Position numbers and translations under genes: made by a program. Below the pieces are notes generated by a model, which was not told the origin of the DNA, did no database searches, and saw only the letters and a list, made by a program, of their open reading frames with translations. Of a stretch of 64,000 nt of DNA, positions 10,198 to 19,611 are shown in pieces. Each line of letters begins with the position of its first letter. Position 1 is the stretch's first letter. This DNA is from Sphingomonas oligoaromativorans (GTDB lineage Bacteria; Pseudomonadota; Alphaproteobacteria; Sphingomonadales; Sphingomonadaceae): assembly GCF_011762195.1 (NCBI RefSeq), contig NZ_JAASQK010000007.1, positions 1 to 64,000 on the forward strand. The letters run 5' to 3'.

Positions 10198-10515
10198 TCA
10201 ATGGCTCACCAGCTTGAGCCCGGCGATGCAGCCGACAAGCCCGACGATCAGCAGCAACCGCGCCGCGCCCAGCGGCTCCTCGAAGAAGAGGATGCCCACC
10301 GCCACCGTGCCGAGCGCGCCGATGCCGCCCCACACCGCATAGGCCGTCCCCATCGGGATCGAGCGCGAGGCCAGCTCCAGCAGCCCCATGCTGAGCGTCA
10401 CCGAGGCGAGGAAGCCCAGCGTCCAGCCGACATTGCGGAAGCCGTCGACGAAGCGCAGGCAGGTGGTGAAGCCCACCTCCCCCAATCCGCCCAGCAGCAG
10501 CCAGATCCACGCCAT
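10198..10515 (-). CDS. SMR family exporter, SugE/Gdx-like
   Basis: 105 residues forming four membrane helices, the standard size for small multidrug resistance proteins. The essential membrane glutamate is E13 (LLLGGLGEVGF). The block SIPMGTAYAVWGGIGALG and the C-terminal GLKLVSH resemble the SugE/Gdx branch, whose known members export guanidinium, more than EmrE. It works as a dual-topology dimer exchanging substrate for protons. I looked for a guanidine riboswitch in the 70 bases upstream and did not find one. Substrate assignment is by resemblance only. Confidence 0.85.
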   Translation of the reverse strand: MAWIWLLLGGLGEVGFTTCLRFVDGFRNVGWTLGFLASVTLSMGLLELASRSIPMGTAYAVWGGIGALGTVAVGILFFEEPLGAARLLLIVGLVGCIAGLKLVSH

Positions 10516-10583
10516 TTCGCTTGCCCTTCCGGTTTGAGCATATTTCGCGCGCCTTTCCGGTTCGGCGCGCTATCCTCCGCCTC

Positions 10584-11249
10584 ATGGCCATGAAGCTCGA
10601 TCTCGGCAACCGCGTCGCGCCGGTGCGCTTTCTCGTCTTCCTCCTCCTGCTGGCGGCGGGCATCCCGCTGCTGGGGAGCACGATCGGCTGGCGGCACGGC
10701 ACGATGCTCGCCTTCGATTGCGCCGCGGCGGTGTTCCTGCTCTCGCTCTGGCGCTTGCTCCAGACGCCGCACGCCGACGAGATGCGTGTCCATGCCGCGC
10801 ACAACGACGCCAACCGCGCGCTGCTGCTGACGATCAGCGTCGCGGTCTCGCTGGTGGTGCTGGTGGCGGTGTTTTCCGAACTGCTGGAGAAGGCCGCGCC
10901 CCGGCCCGCGGCGGTGGCGCTCATCATCGCCACCCTGTCGCTGGCGTGGCTCTTCTCGAACATGGTCTATGCGCTGCATTATGCGCATGTCTTCTACGTC
11001 CAGTCCGATACCGACGAGGACGGCACCAGGGAGGACAGCGGTGGGCTGGATTTCCCGGAGACCAAAGAGCCCAATTATTGGGACTTCATCTATTTCAGCT
11101 TCACGCTGGGGATGACCTTCCAGACATCCGACACCGCGCTCACCACCACGCAGATGCGCCGGATCACGACGCTCCACTGCCTCGCGGCGTTCGTGTTCAA
11201 TCTCGGCGTGCTGGCCTTCACGATCAACGTGCTGGGCGGCGGAAGCTAG
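10584..11249 (+). CDS. DUF1345 domain-containing membrane protein
   Basis: About 221 residues with five to six predicted membrane helices. The C-terminal half, containing NYWDFIYFSFTLGMTFQTSD and the following RRITTLHCLAAFVFNLGV, is the DUF1345 signature. The SFTLGMTFQTSD stretch between two helices resembles an ion-channel pore loop, but no channel activity is established here. The ATG at 10584 places the first helix near the N-terminus; a start at 10521 would add 21 polar residues. Its stop codon overlaps that of the convergent acetyltransferase gene (CTAG). Confidence 0.85.
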   Translation: MAMKLDLGNRVAPVRFLVFLLLLAAGIPLLGSTIGWRHGTMLAFDCAAAVFLLSLWRLLQTPHADEMRVHAAHNDANRALLLTISVAVSLVVLVAVFSELLEKAAPRPAAVALIIATLSLAWLFSNMVYALHYAHVFYVQSDTDEDGTREDSGGLDFPETKEPNYWDFIYFSFTLGMTFQTSDTALTTTQMRRITTLHCLAAFVFNLGVLAFTINVLGGGS

Positions 11250-11731
11250 GCGTCCCCTGCCGCGAGCCGGGCGATGCCGTCCGCCTCCAGCCGCCACGGC
11301 TGCCAGCCTTCGGAGCGGCGCGCGCCGATGCGGCGGTAGAAGCGCATCGCCTCCTCGTTCCAGTCGAGCACCGCCCAGTCCATCCGCGCGCAGCCCCGCG
11401 CCCTCGCTTCCCGCGCCAGCGCCGTCATCAGCGCGCGGGCGACGCCGGAACGACGCTCGGACGGATCGACGAACAGGTCTTCCAGATAGAGGCCGGGCTT
11501 CCCCGTCCAGGTGGAGTAATTGAGGAACCAGAGCGCAAGGCCCACGGCCCGCCCATCCCGCTCGGCGAGATGCGCGTGGACATGGGCGCTGTCCGCGAAC
11601 AGTGCGCGGCCGATCATCGCCTCCGTCGCATCGACGGCATCGGGCTCGCGCTCGAAGGCGGCGAGCGCGCGGATCATGCGGAGGATTTCCGCCTCGTCGC
11701 CGGGGCGGGCGGTGCGGACGGTGACGCTCAC
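11246..11731 (-). CDS. GNAT family N-acetyltransferase
   Basis: 161 residues with the GNAT fold. The acetyl-CoA pyrophosphate-binding motif region reads LYLEDLFVDPSERRSGVARALM (about residues 82-103; R/Q-x-x-G-x-A consensus), and motif B reads DWNEEAMRFYRRIGA (about 128-142). The pattern is close to diamine/thialysine acetyltransferase-type GNATs (WTGKPGLYLEDLFV), though the substrate is not certain. It converges on the DUF1345 gene with a four-base stop overlap and lies downstream of ispG on the same strand. Confidence 0.88.
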   Translation of the reverse strand: MSVTVRTARPGDEAEILRMIRALAAFEREPDAVDATEAMIGRALFADSAHVHAHLAERDGRAVGLALWFLNYSTWTGKPGLYLEDLFVDPSERRSGVARALMTALAREARARGCARMDWAVLDWNEEAMRFYRRIGARRSEGWQPWRLEADGIARLAAGDA

Positions 11732-11768
11732 GCCATCACCGCCGCCACCAACGATCCGGCAGGCGCGC

Positions 11769-12896
11769 TCACTCGGCCGCCTGCACCTCGGCCGCCGCCT
11801 TCGCCGCCTCCATCTCGGCCGCCTTGGCCTCGACCAGCTTCACGACATGATCGACCATCGCATCATCGTCGATCGTGTGATCGGTGACGCCCGACAGATA
11901 GATCATATGCTTGCCGTTGCCGCCGCCGGTGACGCCGATGTCGGTCTCGCGCGCTTCGCCGGGGCCGTTCACCACGCAGCCCAGCACCGAGAGCGAGAGC
12001 GGGGTCGAGATATGCTTGAGGCGATCCTCCAGCTTCTCGACGGTGCGGATCACATCGAAGCCCTGCCGCGCGCAGGACGGGCAGGAGACGACGCGCACGC
12101 CGCGGGTGCGGATGCCGAGCGCCTTCAGGATCTCGTAGCCGACGCGGACCTCTTCCTCGGGCTCGGCCGAGAGCGAGACGCGGATCGTGTCGCCGATGCC
12201 GAACCACAGCAGCGAGCCGATGCCGATCGCGCTCTTCACGGTGCCGGCGATGAGCCCGCCGGCCTCGGTGATGCCGAGATGCAGCGGGCAGTCCACCACC
12301 TCGGCGAGCTGCTGATAAGCGGCCACCGCGAGGAACTGGTCCGACGCCTTCACCGCCACCTTATATTCGTGGAAGTCGGCGTCCTGGAGCAGCTTGATAT
12401 GATCGAGCGCGGATTCGACCAGCGCCTCGGGGCAAGGCTCGCCGTACTTCTCCAGCAGATCCTTTTCGAGGGAGCCGCCGTTCACGCCGATGCGGATCGC
12501 GCAGCCATTGGCCTTGGCCGCGTTCACCACCTCCTGCACGCGCGCGGCCGAGCCGATATTGCCCGGATTGATGCGCAGGCAGGCCGCCCCCGCATCCGCC
12601 GCCTCAAGCGCGCGCTTATAGTGGAAGTGGATGTCCGCGACGATCGGCACGCGGGCGGCGCGCACGATCTGCTTGAGCGCGACGGTCGATTCCTCGTCGG
12701 GGCAGGAGACGCGGATGATGTCGACGCCCGCTTCCTCGCAACGGCGGATCTGGTCGATCGTGCCCTTCACATCGGTGGTGAGCGTGTTGGTCATCGTCTG
12801 CACGGTGACGGGCGCGTCGCCGCCGACGGGGACGTTGCCCACCATGATCTGACGGGATTGGCGGCGCGTGATGTCGCGCCACGGACGAATGGACAT
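11769..12896 (-). CDS. ispG: 4-hydroxy-3-methylbut-2-enyl diphosphate synthase (flavodoxin)
   Basis: 375 residues. It converts 2-C-methyl-erythritol 2,4-cyclodiphosphate to HMBPP in the MEP isoprenoid pathway, using a [4Fe-4S] cluster. Conserved features are [14 protein letters not shown]-like residues near 20-35 (here [14 protein letters not shown]), the barrel motif [12 protein letters not shown], and cluster ligands in SCPSCARQ (CxxC) and [10 protein letters not shown]. The ATG at 12896 gives the usual N-terminus with [10 protein letters not shown]; the frame stays open far upstream, but that part is antisense to the next gene. The C-terminal tail is Ala/Glu-rich. Confidence 0.97.
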   Translation of the reverse strand: MSIRPWRDITRRQSRQIMVGNVPVGGDAPVTVQTMTNTLTTDVKGTIDQIRRCEEAGVDIIRVSCPDEESTVALKQIVRAARVPIVADIHFHYKRALEAADAGAACLRINPGNIGSAARVQEVVNAAKANGCAIRIGVNGGSLEKDLLEKYGEPCPEALVESALDHIKLLQDADFHEYKVAVKASDQFLAVAAYQQLAEVVDCPLHLGITEAGGLIAGTVKSAIGIGSLLWFGIGDTIRVSLSAEPEEEVRVGYEILKALGIRTRGVRVVSCPSCARQGFDVIRTVEKLEDRLKHISTPLSLSVLGCVVNGPGEARETDIGVTGGGNGKHMIYLSGVTDHTIDDDAMVDHVVKLVEAKAAEMEAAKAAAEVQAAE

Positions 12897-12983
12897 GGGA
12901 AGCCTTCGCGATTGTGGTCGAGAGCCTCTATAGGCGCTGCGGCGCAGGATGATAAGCGCCAGCACATGAAGAAGGAGCAATGC

Positions 12984-13901
12984 GTGGGCTGGACCCTGAT
13001 GATTCATGGCGGAGCGGGCTCGATGCGTCCGGGCGTGCTGACCGATGCCGAGGATCAGGGCGCGCGCGAAGGCCTTACGGCGGCGCTCGAAGCGGGAGCT
13101 GCGATTCTCCGCGACGGCGGCGATGCGGTCGATGCCGTGGAAGCGGCGGTGCGCGTGCTGGAGGATGATCCGCATTTCAACGCGGGGCGCGGCTCGGTCT
13201 ACACCTGGGAGGGCCGCATCGAGTGCGACGCCGCGATCATGGACGGCCGGGGCCGCGAGGCCGGCGCCATCGCCGGCGTCACCGCGACGCGCCACCCGGT
13301 CAGCCTCGCCCGCGCGGTGATGACGGAAAGCCCGCATGTGCTGCTGTCGTCCGCCGGGGCCGATGCCTTCTCCGCCCATGTCGGGCAGGAGCAGGCGACG
13401 CAGGACTGGTTCGCCACCCCCGAACGCCGCCGCCAGCTCGACGAGATCAAGGCCCATCCCGACATGCCGTTCGATTCGGCGATGAAGTATGGCACCGTCG
13501 GCGCGGTCGCGGTGGACGAGGCCGGCCATGTCGCTGCCGCCACCTCGACCGGCGGGCTCACCGCCAAGCGCTGGGGCCGAATCGGCGATTCGCCGCTGAT
13601 CGGCGCGGGCACCTATGCCGACGACCGGGCTGCCGCCATCTCCTGCACCGGCTCGGGCGAGCATTATATCCGCCTCGGCCTCGCCCATGAGCTGTGCGCC
13701 CGCCTGCGGCTGACCGACGCGGGGCTCGACGCCACCGCCGATGCGATGGTGGAGGAACTCACCGCGCTCGGCGGCAAGGGCGGCTTCATCACCGTGACGC
13801 CCCAGGGCGAGGCGCGCTGGGCGTTCAACACGCCGGGCATGTATCGCGGCGTGGTCGGCCGGGATCGCCCGCTCAAGGTCGCGATCTACGGCGAGGATTG
13901 A
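12984..13901 (+). CDS. isoaspartyl peptidase / L-asparaginase (Ntn hydrolase)
   Basis: 305 residues. The N-terminal [11 protein letters not shown] and the autocleavage site [10 protein letters not shown] (nucleophile Thr171) identify the plant-type asparaginase/isoaspartyl dipeptidase family. The precursor self-cleaves before this Thr to give alpha and beta chains. [26 protein letters not shown] is the substrate-pocket region. The GTG at 12984 has AAGGAG seven bases upstream and gives the family's usual N-terminus; an ATG at 12966 would add six residues. It is divergent from ispG. Probable roles are degrading isoaspartyl dipeptides and recycling asparagine. Confidence 0.92.
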   Translation: MGWTLMIHGGAGSMRPGVLTDAEDQGAREGLTAALEAGAAILRDGGDAVDAVEAAVRVLEDDPHFNAGRGSVYTWEGRIECDAAIMDGRGREAGAIAGVTATRHPVSLARAVMTESPHVLLSSAGADAFSAHVGQEQATQDWFATPERRRQLDEIKAHPDMPFDSAMKYGTVGAVAVDEAGHVAAATSTGGLTAKRWGRIGDSPLIGAGTYADDRAAAISCTGSGEHYIRLGLAHELCARLRLTDAGLDATADAMVEELTALGGKGGFITVTPQGEARWAFNTPGMYRGVVGRDRPLKVAIYGED

Positions 13902-14052
13902 AGCGTCATGTTGCGATCCGGCAATCTTGCCGAGAGACTGGGCCGCTAATGCCCGTTCCCGGTCGCTCCCCGGCGGAAATGGCATCCGGTCTTCGCGCTG
14001 CTGGCGGGCCGCTGCCTTCGCCAGGGGGCGGCAACCCTCCTGCCCCGAGACG

Positions 14053-14949
14053 ATGATGAACCGCCTCCAACTCCTGCTCGCCGCGATCGTGGCGCTCCTG
14101 CTTCCGCTGTCGCCCGCCGCCGCCTGGTGGGAATATGGCCATGAGACGGTCGCCCGCATCGCCTATCTGGAGGTGAACCCGCAGACCCGCGCCGGCATCG
14201 ACGCGCTGCTTCGCCAGTCGAAGCTGCTCGACACGCCGACCTGCCCCGCGAAGACGATCGCGGAGGCCTCGGTCTGGCCCGATTGCGTGAAGACGCTCGG
14301 CGACCGCTTCAGCTACGCGTACAACTGGCACTTCGTCGACATCGACGTGTGCAGGCCCTTCGATCCCAAAGGGCCGTGCGCCGGCGGCAACTGCGTGATC
14401 TCCCAGATCGAGCGCAACCAGCGGCTGCTGGCGGACAGGCACCTCAACCCGCGCGAGCGGCTGATGGCACTGATCTTCCTGGTCCACTTCGTCGGCGATC
14501 TGCACCAGCCGCTCCATGCGGCCGAGCGCGACGGCGATCAGGGCGGCAACAAGGTCCGCGCGCATTATGGCGTGATGGCCGGGCGGACCAACCTCCACTC
14601 CATCTGGGACGGCCTGCTCGCCGACCGCGCCATCTCGACGCCGCCGGGCGATGCGAAGGGCCTGCTGGCCGGCACCACGCCCGCCAGCCGCGCCGCGATG
14701 CAGACCGGCACCGTCACCGACTGGGCGAAGGAGAGCTGGGCGCTGGCTCGCGACACCGTCTACCCCACCGCCACCCACGCCCCCGCCTGCCCGCCGACCA
14801 GGCCCGCCGACGCGGGGCTCGACGAAGCGGCGATCCAGCAGCTCATTCCCGTGCTGCGTCAGCAGGTTCTGCGTGGCGGGCTGCGGCTTGCGAAGATGCT
14901 GGACGACGCCTTCGCCGGCCATGTCCCGCCCCGTCCGAAATATGGCTGA
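14053..14949 (+). CDS. secreted S1/P1 nuclease
   Basis: 298 residues with a signal peptide ending SPAAA. Cleavage there leaves Trp as the first residue of [13 protein letters not shown], which matches S1/P1 nucleases, where the N-terminal Trp and His6 bind zinc. Other ligands are visible in [22 protein letters not shown] (HxxxD) and LHSIWDG (HxxxD). Such enzymes are trizinc single-strand nucleases and 3'-nucleotidases acting outside the cytoplasm. A Cys-rich segment ([15 protein letters not shown] and earlier Cys pair) suggests disulphides. It is probably used for nucleic acid scavenging. Confidence 0.93.
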   Translation: MMNRLQLLLAAIVALLLPLSPAAAWWEYGHETVARIAYLEVNPQTRAGIDALLRQSKLLDTPTCPAKTIAEASVWPDCVKTLGDRFSYAYNWHFVDIDVCRPFDPKGPCAGGNCVISQIERNQRLLADRHLNPRERLMALIFLVHFVGDLHQPLHAAERDGDQGGNKVRAHYGVMAGRTNLHSIWDGLLADRAISTPPGDAKGLLAGTTPASRAAMQTGTVTDWAKESWALARDTVYPTATHAPACPPTRPADAGLDEAAIQQLIPVLRQQVLRGGLRLAKMLDDAFAGHVPPRPKYG

Positions 14950-14962
14950 GGCCCGCTCGACG

Positions 14963-14997
14963 AAAAAGGGGCCGGCCCTTCGGCCAGCCCCTTTCCC
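14963..14997 (-). terminator. terminator of the tol-pal operon (possibly bidirectional)
   Basis: Read on the minus strand, AAAGGGGCTGGCC pairs across a short loop with GGCCGGCCCCTTT and runs into TTTTT (bases 14963-14967 reversed), just after pal. The other strand ends in CTTTCCCC, so the hairpin may also stop the nuclease transcript. Confidence 0.8.
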
Positions 14998-15022
14998 CAT
15001 GCCCCGTTGGTGAGCGTTCCGC

Positions 15023-15544
15023 TTATTGCGGCACGACCGTGACGGCGCGACGGTTCTGCGCCCAGGCGCTCTCGTCCGAACCGGTCGCGACCGGGCGTTC
15101 CTTGCCGTAGCTGATCGTGTTGATGCGATCGGCCGACACGCCCTGGCTCACCAGGAAGTTCTTGGCGGCGGTGGCGCGACGATCGCCGAGCGCGATGTTG
15201 TACTCGCGCGTGCCGCGCTCGTCGCAATGGCCTTCGAGCGTCACGCGGACGGCGGGATGCGCCACCAGCCACTTGGCCTGCGCGGTCAGGATGCCCTGCG
15301 CCTCGCTGTCGACGTCCGACTTGTCGGTGCCGAAGTGGACGGTGTCGGTGCCGACCTGCTGGAGGAAGTCAGCGCGCGAACCCGGGATGATCGAGCTGCC
15401 GACGGGGGCCTGCGTGCCCGTGTCCGTTTCCGGCGCGGTCGAGGCGGGCGGGGGCGGCGGCAGTTCGGCCGGCTTCTTCTTGGCGCAACCCGCCAGCGCC
15501 ACCATCGCGGCAACGGTCAATACCGTGGCAGTCTTCACAGTCAT
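15023..15544 (-). CDS. pal: peptidoglycan-associated lipoprotein Pal
   Basis: 173 residues. The signal peptide ends in the lipobox LAGC with Cys20 lipidated, followed by a Pro-rich linker (PAELPPPPPAS). The C-terminal OmpA-like domain (about 65-172) contains FGTDKSDVD, the GHCDERGTREYN peptidoglycan-binding loop and LGDRRATAAKNFL. Pal anchors the outer membrane to peptidoglycan and cycles with TolB during cell division. It is the last gene of the tol-pal operon, 87 bases after tolB, and is followed by a strong terminator. Confidence 0.97.
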   Translation of the reverse strand: MTVKTATVLTVAAMVALAGCAKKKPAELPPPPPASTAPETDTGTQAPVGSSIIPGSRADFLQQVGTDTVHFGTDKSDVDSEAQGILTAQAKWLVAHPAVRVTLEGHCDERGTREYNIALGDRRATAAKNFLVSQGVSADRINTISYGKERPVATGSDESAWAQNRRAVTVVPQ

Positions 15545-15631
15545 CTTGGAGTCTCCTTGGTTTTCAATGGCGGCCCCCTATGCCCTTTCAGGCTTAGGAT
15601 GGTTTCGGCGATGGTCAAGCCCGGCCCATCG

Positions 15632-16996
15632 TTACGGCAACAACGGTGACCAGGCCGGATCGGACCCATCGAGGGGGGTGGGAATTTTCCGTTCGTTGAC
15701 GCCGGTCAGGTCCACGGACCAGAGATCGGCGCGGCCCGAACCCTGCGCGGTGCGGAAAAACATGATGACGCGGCCGTTGGGCGACCAGCTCGGCCCCTCG
15801 TCCTGCCAGCCGTGCGTCAGGATCTTCTCGCCATTGCCGTCGGGCGACATCACGCCCACCGAGAAGCCGCCGCCAAGCTTGGTGAAGGCGATGAGATCGC
15901 CGCGCGGGCTCCATACCGGGGTGGCATAGCGGCCCGATCCGAAGCTGATGCGATGCTGGCCCGAACCGTCGGCGTTCATGACGTAGATCTGCTGCGTGCC
16001 GGAGCGATCGCTCTCGAACACGATCTTGCTGCCGTCCGGCGAATAGCAGGGCGCGGTGTTGATGCCGGGCGCGTTGGTGAGCCGCGTCGGCGAGCCGCCG
16101 CTGGCCGAGACGCGATAGATCTGCGTGTTGCCGCCGACCGAGAGCGAATAGATGATCGAGCGCCCGTCCGGCGAATAACGCGGGGAAAGCGTCATGTTCG
16201 GCGAATCGACCACCAGCCTCTGCTGGCCGGTGCTGAGGTTGTAGGTGTAGATGCGCGGCCGGTTGCCCGTGTAGGACATGTAGACGATCGACTGCTGGTT
16301 CGGCGAATAGCGCGGCGTCAGCACGATCGACTGGCCGTTGGTCAGGAAGTGGTGGTTGGCGCCATCCTGATCCATGATCGCCAGCCGCTTGGTCCGGTGA
16401 TTCTTGGGGCCGGTCTCGGAGACGTAAGCCACGCGGCTGTCGAAATAGGGGCCTTCGCCGGTCAGCCGCGTATAGACCGTGTCGGCGCATTTGTGCGCGG
16501 CGCGGCGCCACTGGGCGGGCGAGACGACGAAGCCCTGCCGGGTCAGTTCCTGCTTCTGATAGACGTCGTAGAGATAGCAGCCGACCGTCAGCGTGCCGTC
16601 GCCATTGGCCTGCACGAAGCCCTGCACCAGCGCCGACGCGCCGGTGGTGGTCCAGTAGTTATAGTCGGGCGCCGTCACCTGCGGATAGGCCACCGCATGA
16701 TCGCCCGACACCGGCTTGAACAGGCCCGAACCCTTGAGGTCGTTGGTGACGATCTGCGCCACCTGACGGCCGAGCGCGTCGGTCTGGCCGGCGGGCGTCT
16801 TGGCGGAGGCCGGCGTCGGCATCGCGGGGATCGCGATCGGCATCGGCTGCGAGATGCCGCCCGTCACGTCGACGATCAGGCGCTGGCCAGGCTGCGGCCC
16901 CGCGCCGGGCGCGGCCTGCGTGGCGGGCACCTGCGCCAGCGCCGCGCTCGACAGCAACAGCGCCGGCATCGCGGCGATCATGCGACGGACCATCAT
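15632..16996 (-). CDS. tolB: Tol-Pal system protein TolB
   Basis: About 454 residues with a signal peptide ([17 protein letters not shown]). An N-terminal domain (about 30-170) precedes a six-bladed beta-propeller built from repeats of the type FSPDGxxI, here seen as [25 protein letters not shown] and [10 protein letters not shown]. This periplasmic protein binds Pal and TolA. AGGAGG lies nine bases before the ATG at 16996; ATGs at 17002 and 16993 are close alternatives. It is 26 bases downstream of tolA. Confidence 0.96.
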   Translation of the reverse strand: MMVRRMIAAMPALLLSSAALAQVPATQAAPGAGPQPGQRLIVDVTGGISQPMPIAIPAMPTPASAKTPAGQTDALGRQVAQIVTNDLKGSGLFKPVSGDHAVAYPQVTAPDYNYWTTTGASALVQGFVQANGDGTLTVGCYLYDVYQKQELTRQGFVVSPAQWRRAAHKCADTVYTRLTGEGPYFDSRVAYVSETGPKNHRTKRLAIMDQDGANHHFLTNGQSIVLTPRYSPNQQSIVYMSYTGNRPRIYTYNLSTGQQRLVVDSPNMTLSPRYSPDGRSIIYSLSVGGNTQIYRVSASGGSPTRLTNAPGINTAPCYSPDGSKIVFESDRSGTQQIYVMNADGSGQHRISFGSGRYATPVWSPRGDLIAFTKLGGGFSVGVMSPDGNGEKILTHGWQDEGPSWSPNGRVIMFFRTAQGSGRADLWSVDLTGVNERKIPTPLDGSDPAWSPLLP

Positions 16997-17022
16997 GCTC
17001 ATCTCCCTCCTGCCGGCGCCCG

Positions 17023-17907
17023 TCATGGACGGAACCGGAACCCGAAATCGTCCCAGCCGCCCTGATACATTTCGGGCGGCAGCTTGAATGGCGCACAACG
17101 CAGCACGGCGCGGCGGGCCGCATCGGCCATCTGCCGGGCATAGGCCTGGTTCTGCCCGTTGACGCCACTCTGCTCGCCGATCTCGACCGATGCGACCGAG
17201 CCGTCACGGTTCATGCGCAGATTGAGCACGGTCGCGATCTGCCCCGCGTCGGCGCCACCGGCCGGCGGATTGTAGCAGGGCTTCACCTGCTGGAGCAGCA
17301 GCGCCGCCAGCCCGGCCATCGACTGCGCCGACACCGCCGCCGCGCGCGGCGCGGTCGCCTTGCCCGGCGCCTTGTCGGGCGACAGGCCCTTCAGGAAATC
17401 GGCGCCGAGGCGCGAACCCTTGGGCTTGGCCTTGCCCGGCGTATCCTTGGGCAGATCCTTCAGGAAATCGGCGGAAAGGCCCGCCTTCCTCGGCGGCTGC
17501 TTCTGGGGTGTCGGCTTGGCCGGCTTCTCCGGCGCCGGCTTCGGCTTGGGTTCGGGCTTGGCCGGCGCCGGCTTCGGCTTGGGCTCCGGCTTCACCTCGG
17601 GTTTGGGTTCGGGTTTGGGCGGCGGCGGGGTCGGCCGGGGCTCGGCCTTGGGGGCCGGCGCGGGTGGCGGCGGCGCGGCCTCCTCGGGCGGCCCCTGCTC
17701 CGGCGCGACCGACGGAGCCGGCGCTTCCTGCGACACCTTCGGCGCGGCCGACGTCAGCCCGACCTTGTCGACAAGCTGCACGTCCATCGTGTCGGCGACC
17801 GGCGGCTTCGGGATGCGCGCCGAGAACAGGCTCAGCGACAGCACCACGAACAGGGCGACATGCCCGGCCGCGGCCACTCCCAGCCCATAGCGTTCGGCCC
17901 GTTCCAT
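17023..17907 (-). CDS. tolA: Tol-Pal energy-transducing protein TolA
   Basis: 294 residues. There is a short cytoplasmic start, one membrane helix (about 10-30), then a long periplasmic Pro/Lys/Glu-rich arm (about 60-150) with repeated PEPKP units, and a C-terminal globular domain (about 200-294) with two Cys (KPCYNPP, LRCAPF). TolA couples the inner-membrane TolQR motor to TolB/Pal. Sequence is poorly conserved, so position between tolR and tolB is the main support, together with this architecture. The linker contains a duplicated motif, SADFLKDL and GADFLKGL, 20-odd residues apart. Confidence 0.92.
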   Translation of the reverse strand: MERAERYGLGVAAAGHVALFVVLSLSLFSARIPKPPVADTMDVQLVDKVGLTSAAPKVSQEAPAPSVAPEQGPPEEAAPPPPAPAPKAEPRPTPPPPKPEPKPEVKPEPKPKPAPAKPEPKPKPAPEKPAKPTPQKQPPRKAGLSADFLKDLPKDTPGKAKPKGSRLGADFLKGLSPDKAPGKATAPRAAAVSAQSMAGLAALLLQQVKPCYNPPAGGADAGQIATVLNLRMNRDGSVASVEIGEQSGVNGQNQAYARQMADAARRAVLRCAPFKLPPEMYQGGWDDFGFRFRP

Positions 17908-17910
17908 GGC

Positions 17911-18357
17911 TCAGCGGCGCTCGTCGGCCGGCGTGGAGACCAGCGCGACCTTGTTGAGGCCGGCGCGATTGAGTTCGCCCATCACCGCCATCACCCGGCC
18001 ATAGTCGATCCCGCGATCCGCGCGCAGGAATATCTGCTGGGGCTCGCCGCCGACCGGCCCCTGCGCCGCGATCCGGGCGAGCCGGTCGGGCAGCGCCGCG
18101 TCGTCCACCTGATCGTCGTCGACGAACACCTGCCCCTGCGCGTCGATCGAGATCTGGATCGGCTTCTTGGGCTGCTCCAGCGCCTTGGCGCGGCTGTCGG
18201 GCAGGTGGATCGGCACGCCGGTCATCAGCAGCGGCGCGGTAATCATGAAGATGATGAGCAGCACCAGCATGACGTCGACGAGCGGCGTCACGTTGATCTC
18301 CGCCATCGGCGTGCGGCGGCCGCCCCGGCCACCGCTCGGCGTCGGCCCCATCGCCAT
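17911..18357 (-). CDS. tolR: Tol-Pal system protein TolR (ExbD family)
   Basis: 148 residues: cytoplasmic N-terminus, one membrane helix beginning PLVDVMLVLLIIFMIT with the proton-carrying Asp, and a periplasmic domain (about 55-148). TolR forms the stator/motor with TolQ, using proton flow. The start codon shares one base with the tolQ stop, and tolA follows after three bases. The N-terminal Gly/Arg-rich segment before the helix is longer than in E. coli. Confidence 0.96.
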   Translation of the reverse strand: MAMGPTPSGGRGGRRTPMAEINVTPLVDVMLVLLIIFMITAPLLMTGVPIHLPDSRAKALEQPKKPIQISIDAQGQVFVDDDQVDDAALPDRLARIAAQGPVGGEPQQIFLRADRGIDYGRVMAVMGELNRAGLNKVALVSTPADERR

Positions 18358-19046
18358 CAGTCGGCTTCCAGCTCGCGGCTCAGCGTCGCGTGGAAATTGT
18401 CGGCGAAGCGGTGGAGGCGCGCCTCCATCTTGTTGATGCCGTGCGACAGGCGATTATAGGCGATGACCGCCGGGATCGCCGCGAACAGGCCGAGCGCGGT
18501 GGCGAACAGCGCCTCGGCGATGCCGGGCGCGACGACGCCGAGCGACGTGTTCTGCTGCGCCGCGATCGAAGTGAAGCTGCGCATGATCCCCCACACCGTG
18601 CCGAACAGGCCGACGAAGGGCGCCACCGAGCCGATGGTGGCAAGGATGTTCAGCCGATCCGACAGGCGATCCACCTCGACGCCGGTCGCCGCCCCCATGG
18701 TGGTGGCGAGGCGCGCGCGCGTGCCGTCCCGGTCGATCTTCTTGCCCGCGGTCGAGCGGCGCCACTCGTTCACGCCCGCCGCCAGCACCCTGGCGAGAGG
18801 CAGATCGTCGCTGCGATGCACGGTGTAGAAATTGTCGATATCCTGCGAGGCCCAGAAATCCCGCTCGAACTTCGCGTTCTTCGCGCTGATGCGCTTCAGC
18901 CGGACGCCATGGCCGACGATGATCCCCCAGGTCCACACCGAGGCGCAGAGCAGGCCGATCATCACGACCTTCACCACGATATCGGCCTGGAGGAAGAGGG
19001 CGAGCGGCGACATCGTCGCGGCGTCGGTCGCCAGGTGCGGAATCAT
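18357..19046 (-). CDS. tolQ: Tol-Pal system protein TolQ (MotA/ExbB family)
   Basis: 229 residues with three membrane helices: about 18-40, 130-155 and 165-190. Family signatures are [20 protein letters not shown] and [24 protein letters not shown]. It forms the proton-driven motor complex with TolR that energises TolA during cell constriction. The start overlaps the end of ybgC by four bases, and its stop overlaps tolR by one. Confidence 0.97.
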   Translation of the reverse strand: MIPHLATDAATMSPLALFLQADIVVKVVMIGLLCASVWTWGIIVGHGVRLKRISAKNAKFERDFWASQDIDNFYTVHRSDDLPLARVLAAGVNEWRRSTAGKKIDRDGTRARLATTMGAATGVEVDRLSDRLNILATIGSVAPFVGLFGTVWGIMRSFTSIAAQQNTSLGVVAPGIAEALFATALGLFAAIPAVIAYNRLSHGINKMEARLHRFADNFHATLSRELEAD

Positions 19047-19507
19047 GATGCTACTTCATCCCCTTTGAGGCGGCGGAATATGTCGAGCCAGGCGTCCGGC
19101 TGCCGCCTCGGCCTTCCTTCCGGCGAAAGGAACGCCGCGGTGACCTCCGCGTCGGTGAGCAACACATGCCCACGCATGACTCTCTGATGAATGACGCAGG
19201 AAGCGGCCTTCGTATCCATCACCCGGCTGACGACGAGCAGGTCGTCATCCAGACGCGCCGGGCGCCGATATCGGATAGCGAGATCGGCGATCGCGTAAAC
19301 GCCCAGGCCCTCCTCATATGCGCCACGCTGGTCGATCCCTGCGGCGCGCAGCATGTCGGAGCGGGCACGCTCCAGATAGCGCAGATAATTGGCATGATAG
19401 ACGACGCCCGAAAAATCCGTGTCCTCGAAATAGACGCGCAGGGGAAAGCGATGCTCGCTCCCCACGAAGCGCCCGTTCGCCGGCAGATCGGTGGCGTGGT
19501 TTACCAT
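19043..19507 (-). CDS. ybgC: acyl-CoA thioesterase YbgC (Tol-Pal associated)
   Basis: 154 residues with the hot-dog fold. The 4-hydroxybenzoyl-CoA thioesterase-type active-site segment reads [20 protein letters not shown], with catalytic Asp at about 31 and a His at about 38. It hydrolyses short or long acyl-CoA esters in the cytoplasm; its link to Tol-Pal is genetic and conserved. It is the first gene of the ybgC-tolQRAB-pal operon. Family alignment favours the ATG at 19507. A start at 19573 would add 22 residues and would sit on the repeat described at 19568-19598. Confidence 0.93.
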   Translation of the reverse strand: MVNHATDLPANGRFVGSEHRFPLRVYFEDTDFSGVVYHANYLRYLERARSDMLRAAGIDQRGAYEEGLGVYAIADLAIRYRRPARLDDDLLVVSRVMDTKAASCVIHQRVMRGHVLLTDAEVTAAFLSPEGRPRRQPDAWLDIFRRLKGDEVAS

Positions 19508-19553
19508 GAGAGCGGGGTCTAACGCTTCGCCATGCCCGCGCAACCCCGCCCGC

Positions 19554-19582
19554 TTGACGAGCATGATACCCATAGGTTACAA
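19554..19582 (+). promoter_or_regulatory. candidate promoter of the membrane/HTH cassette
   Basis: TTGACG (19554-19559) is followed after 17 bases by TTACAA (19577-19582), putting a start site near 19590. The -10 overlaps the first operator-like repeat, as expected for a repressed promoter. The -10 match is weak. Confidence 0.4.
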
Positions 19583-19598
19583 ATCACCTATAGGTTAC
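19568..19598. promoter_or_regulatory. tandem operator-like repeat
   Basis: Two copies of ACC(C/T)ATAGGTTAC lie at 19568-19580 and 19586-19598, 18 bases apart start to start, so nearly two helical turns. The second copy contains the perfect palindrome ACCTATAGGT (19586-19595); the first has one mismatch. They sit between the divergent ybgC and the 19612 gene, and the HTH protein encoded 430 bases downstream is the obvious candidate binder (inference). Confidence 0.6.
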
Positions 19599-19611
19599 AT
19601 GAGAGGCGAGC

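Noticed and set aside
10516-10583. Possible guanidine riboswitch before the SugE-like exporter
   Set aside because: The gap of about 68 bases has a repeated AACCGGAA stretch but neither the ykkC core nor two mini-ykkC hairpins with ACGR loops.
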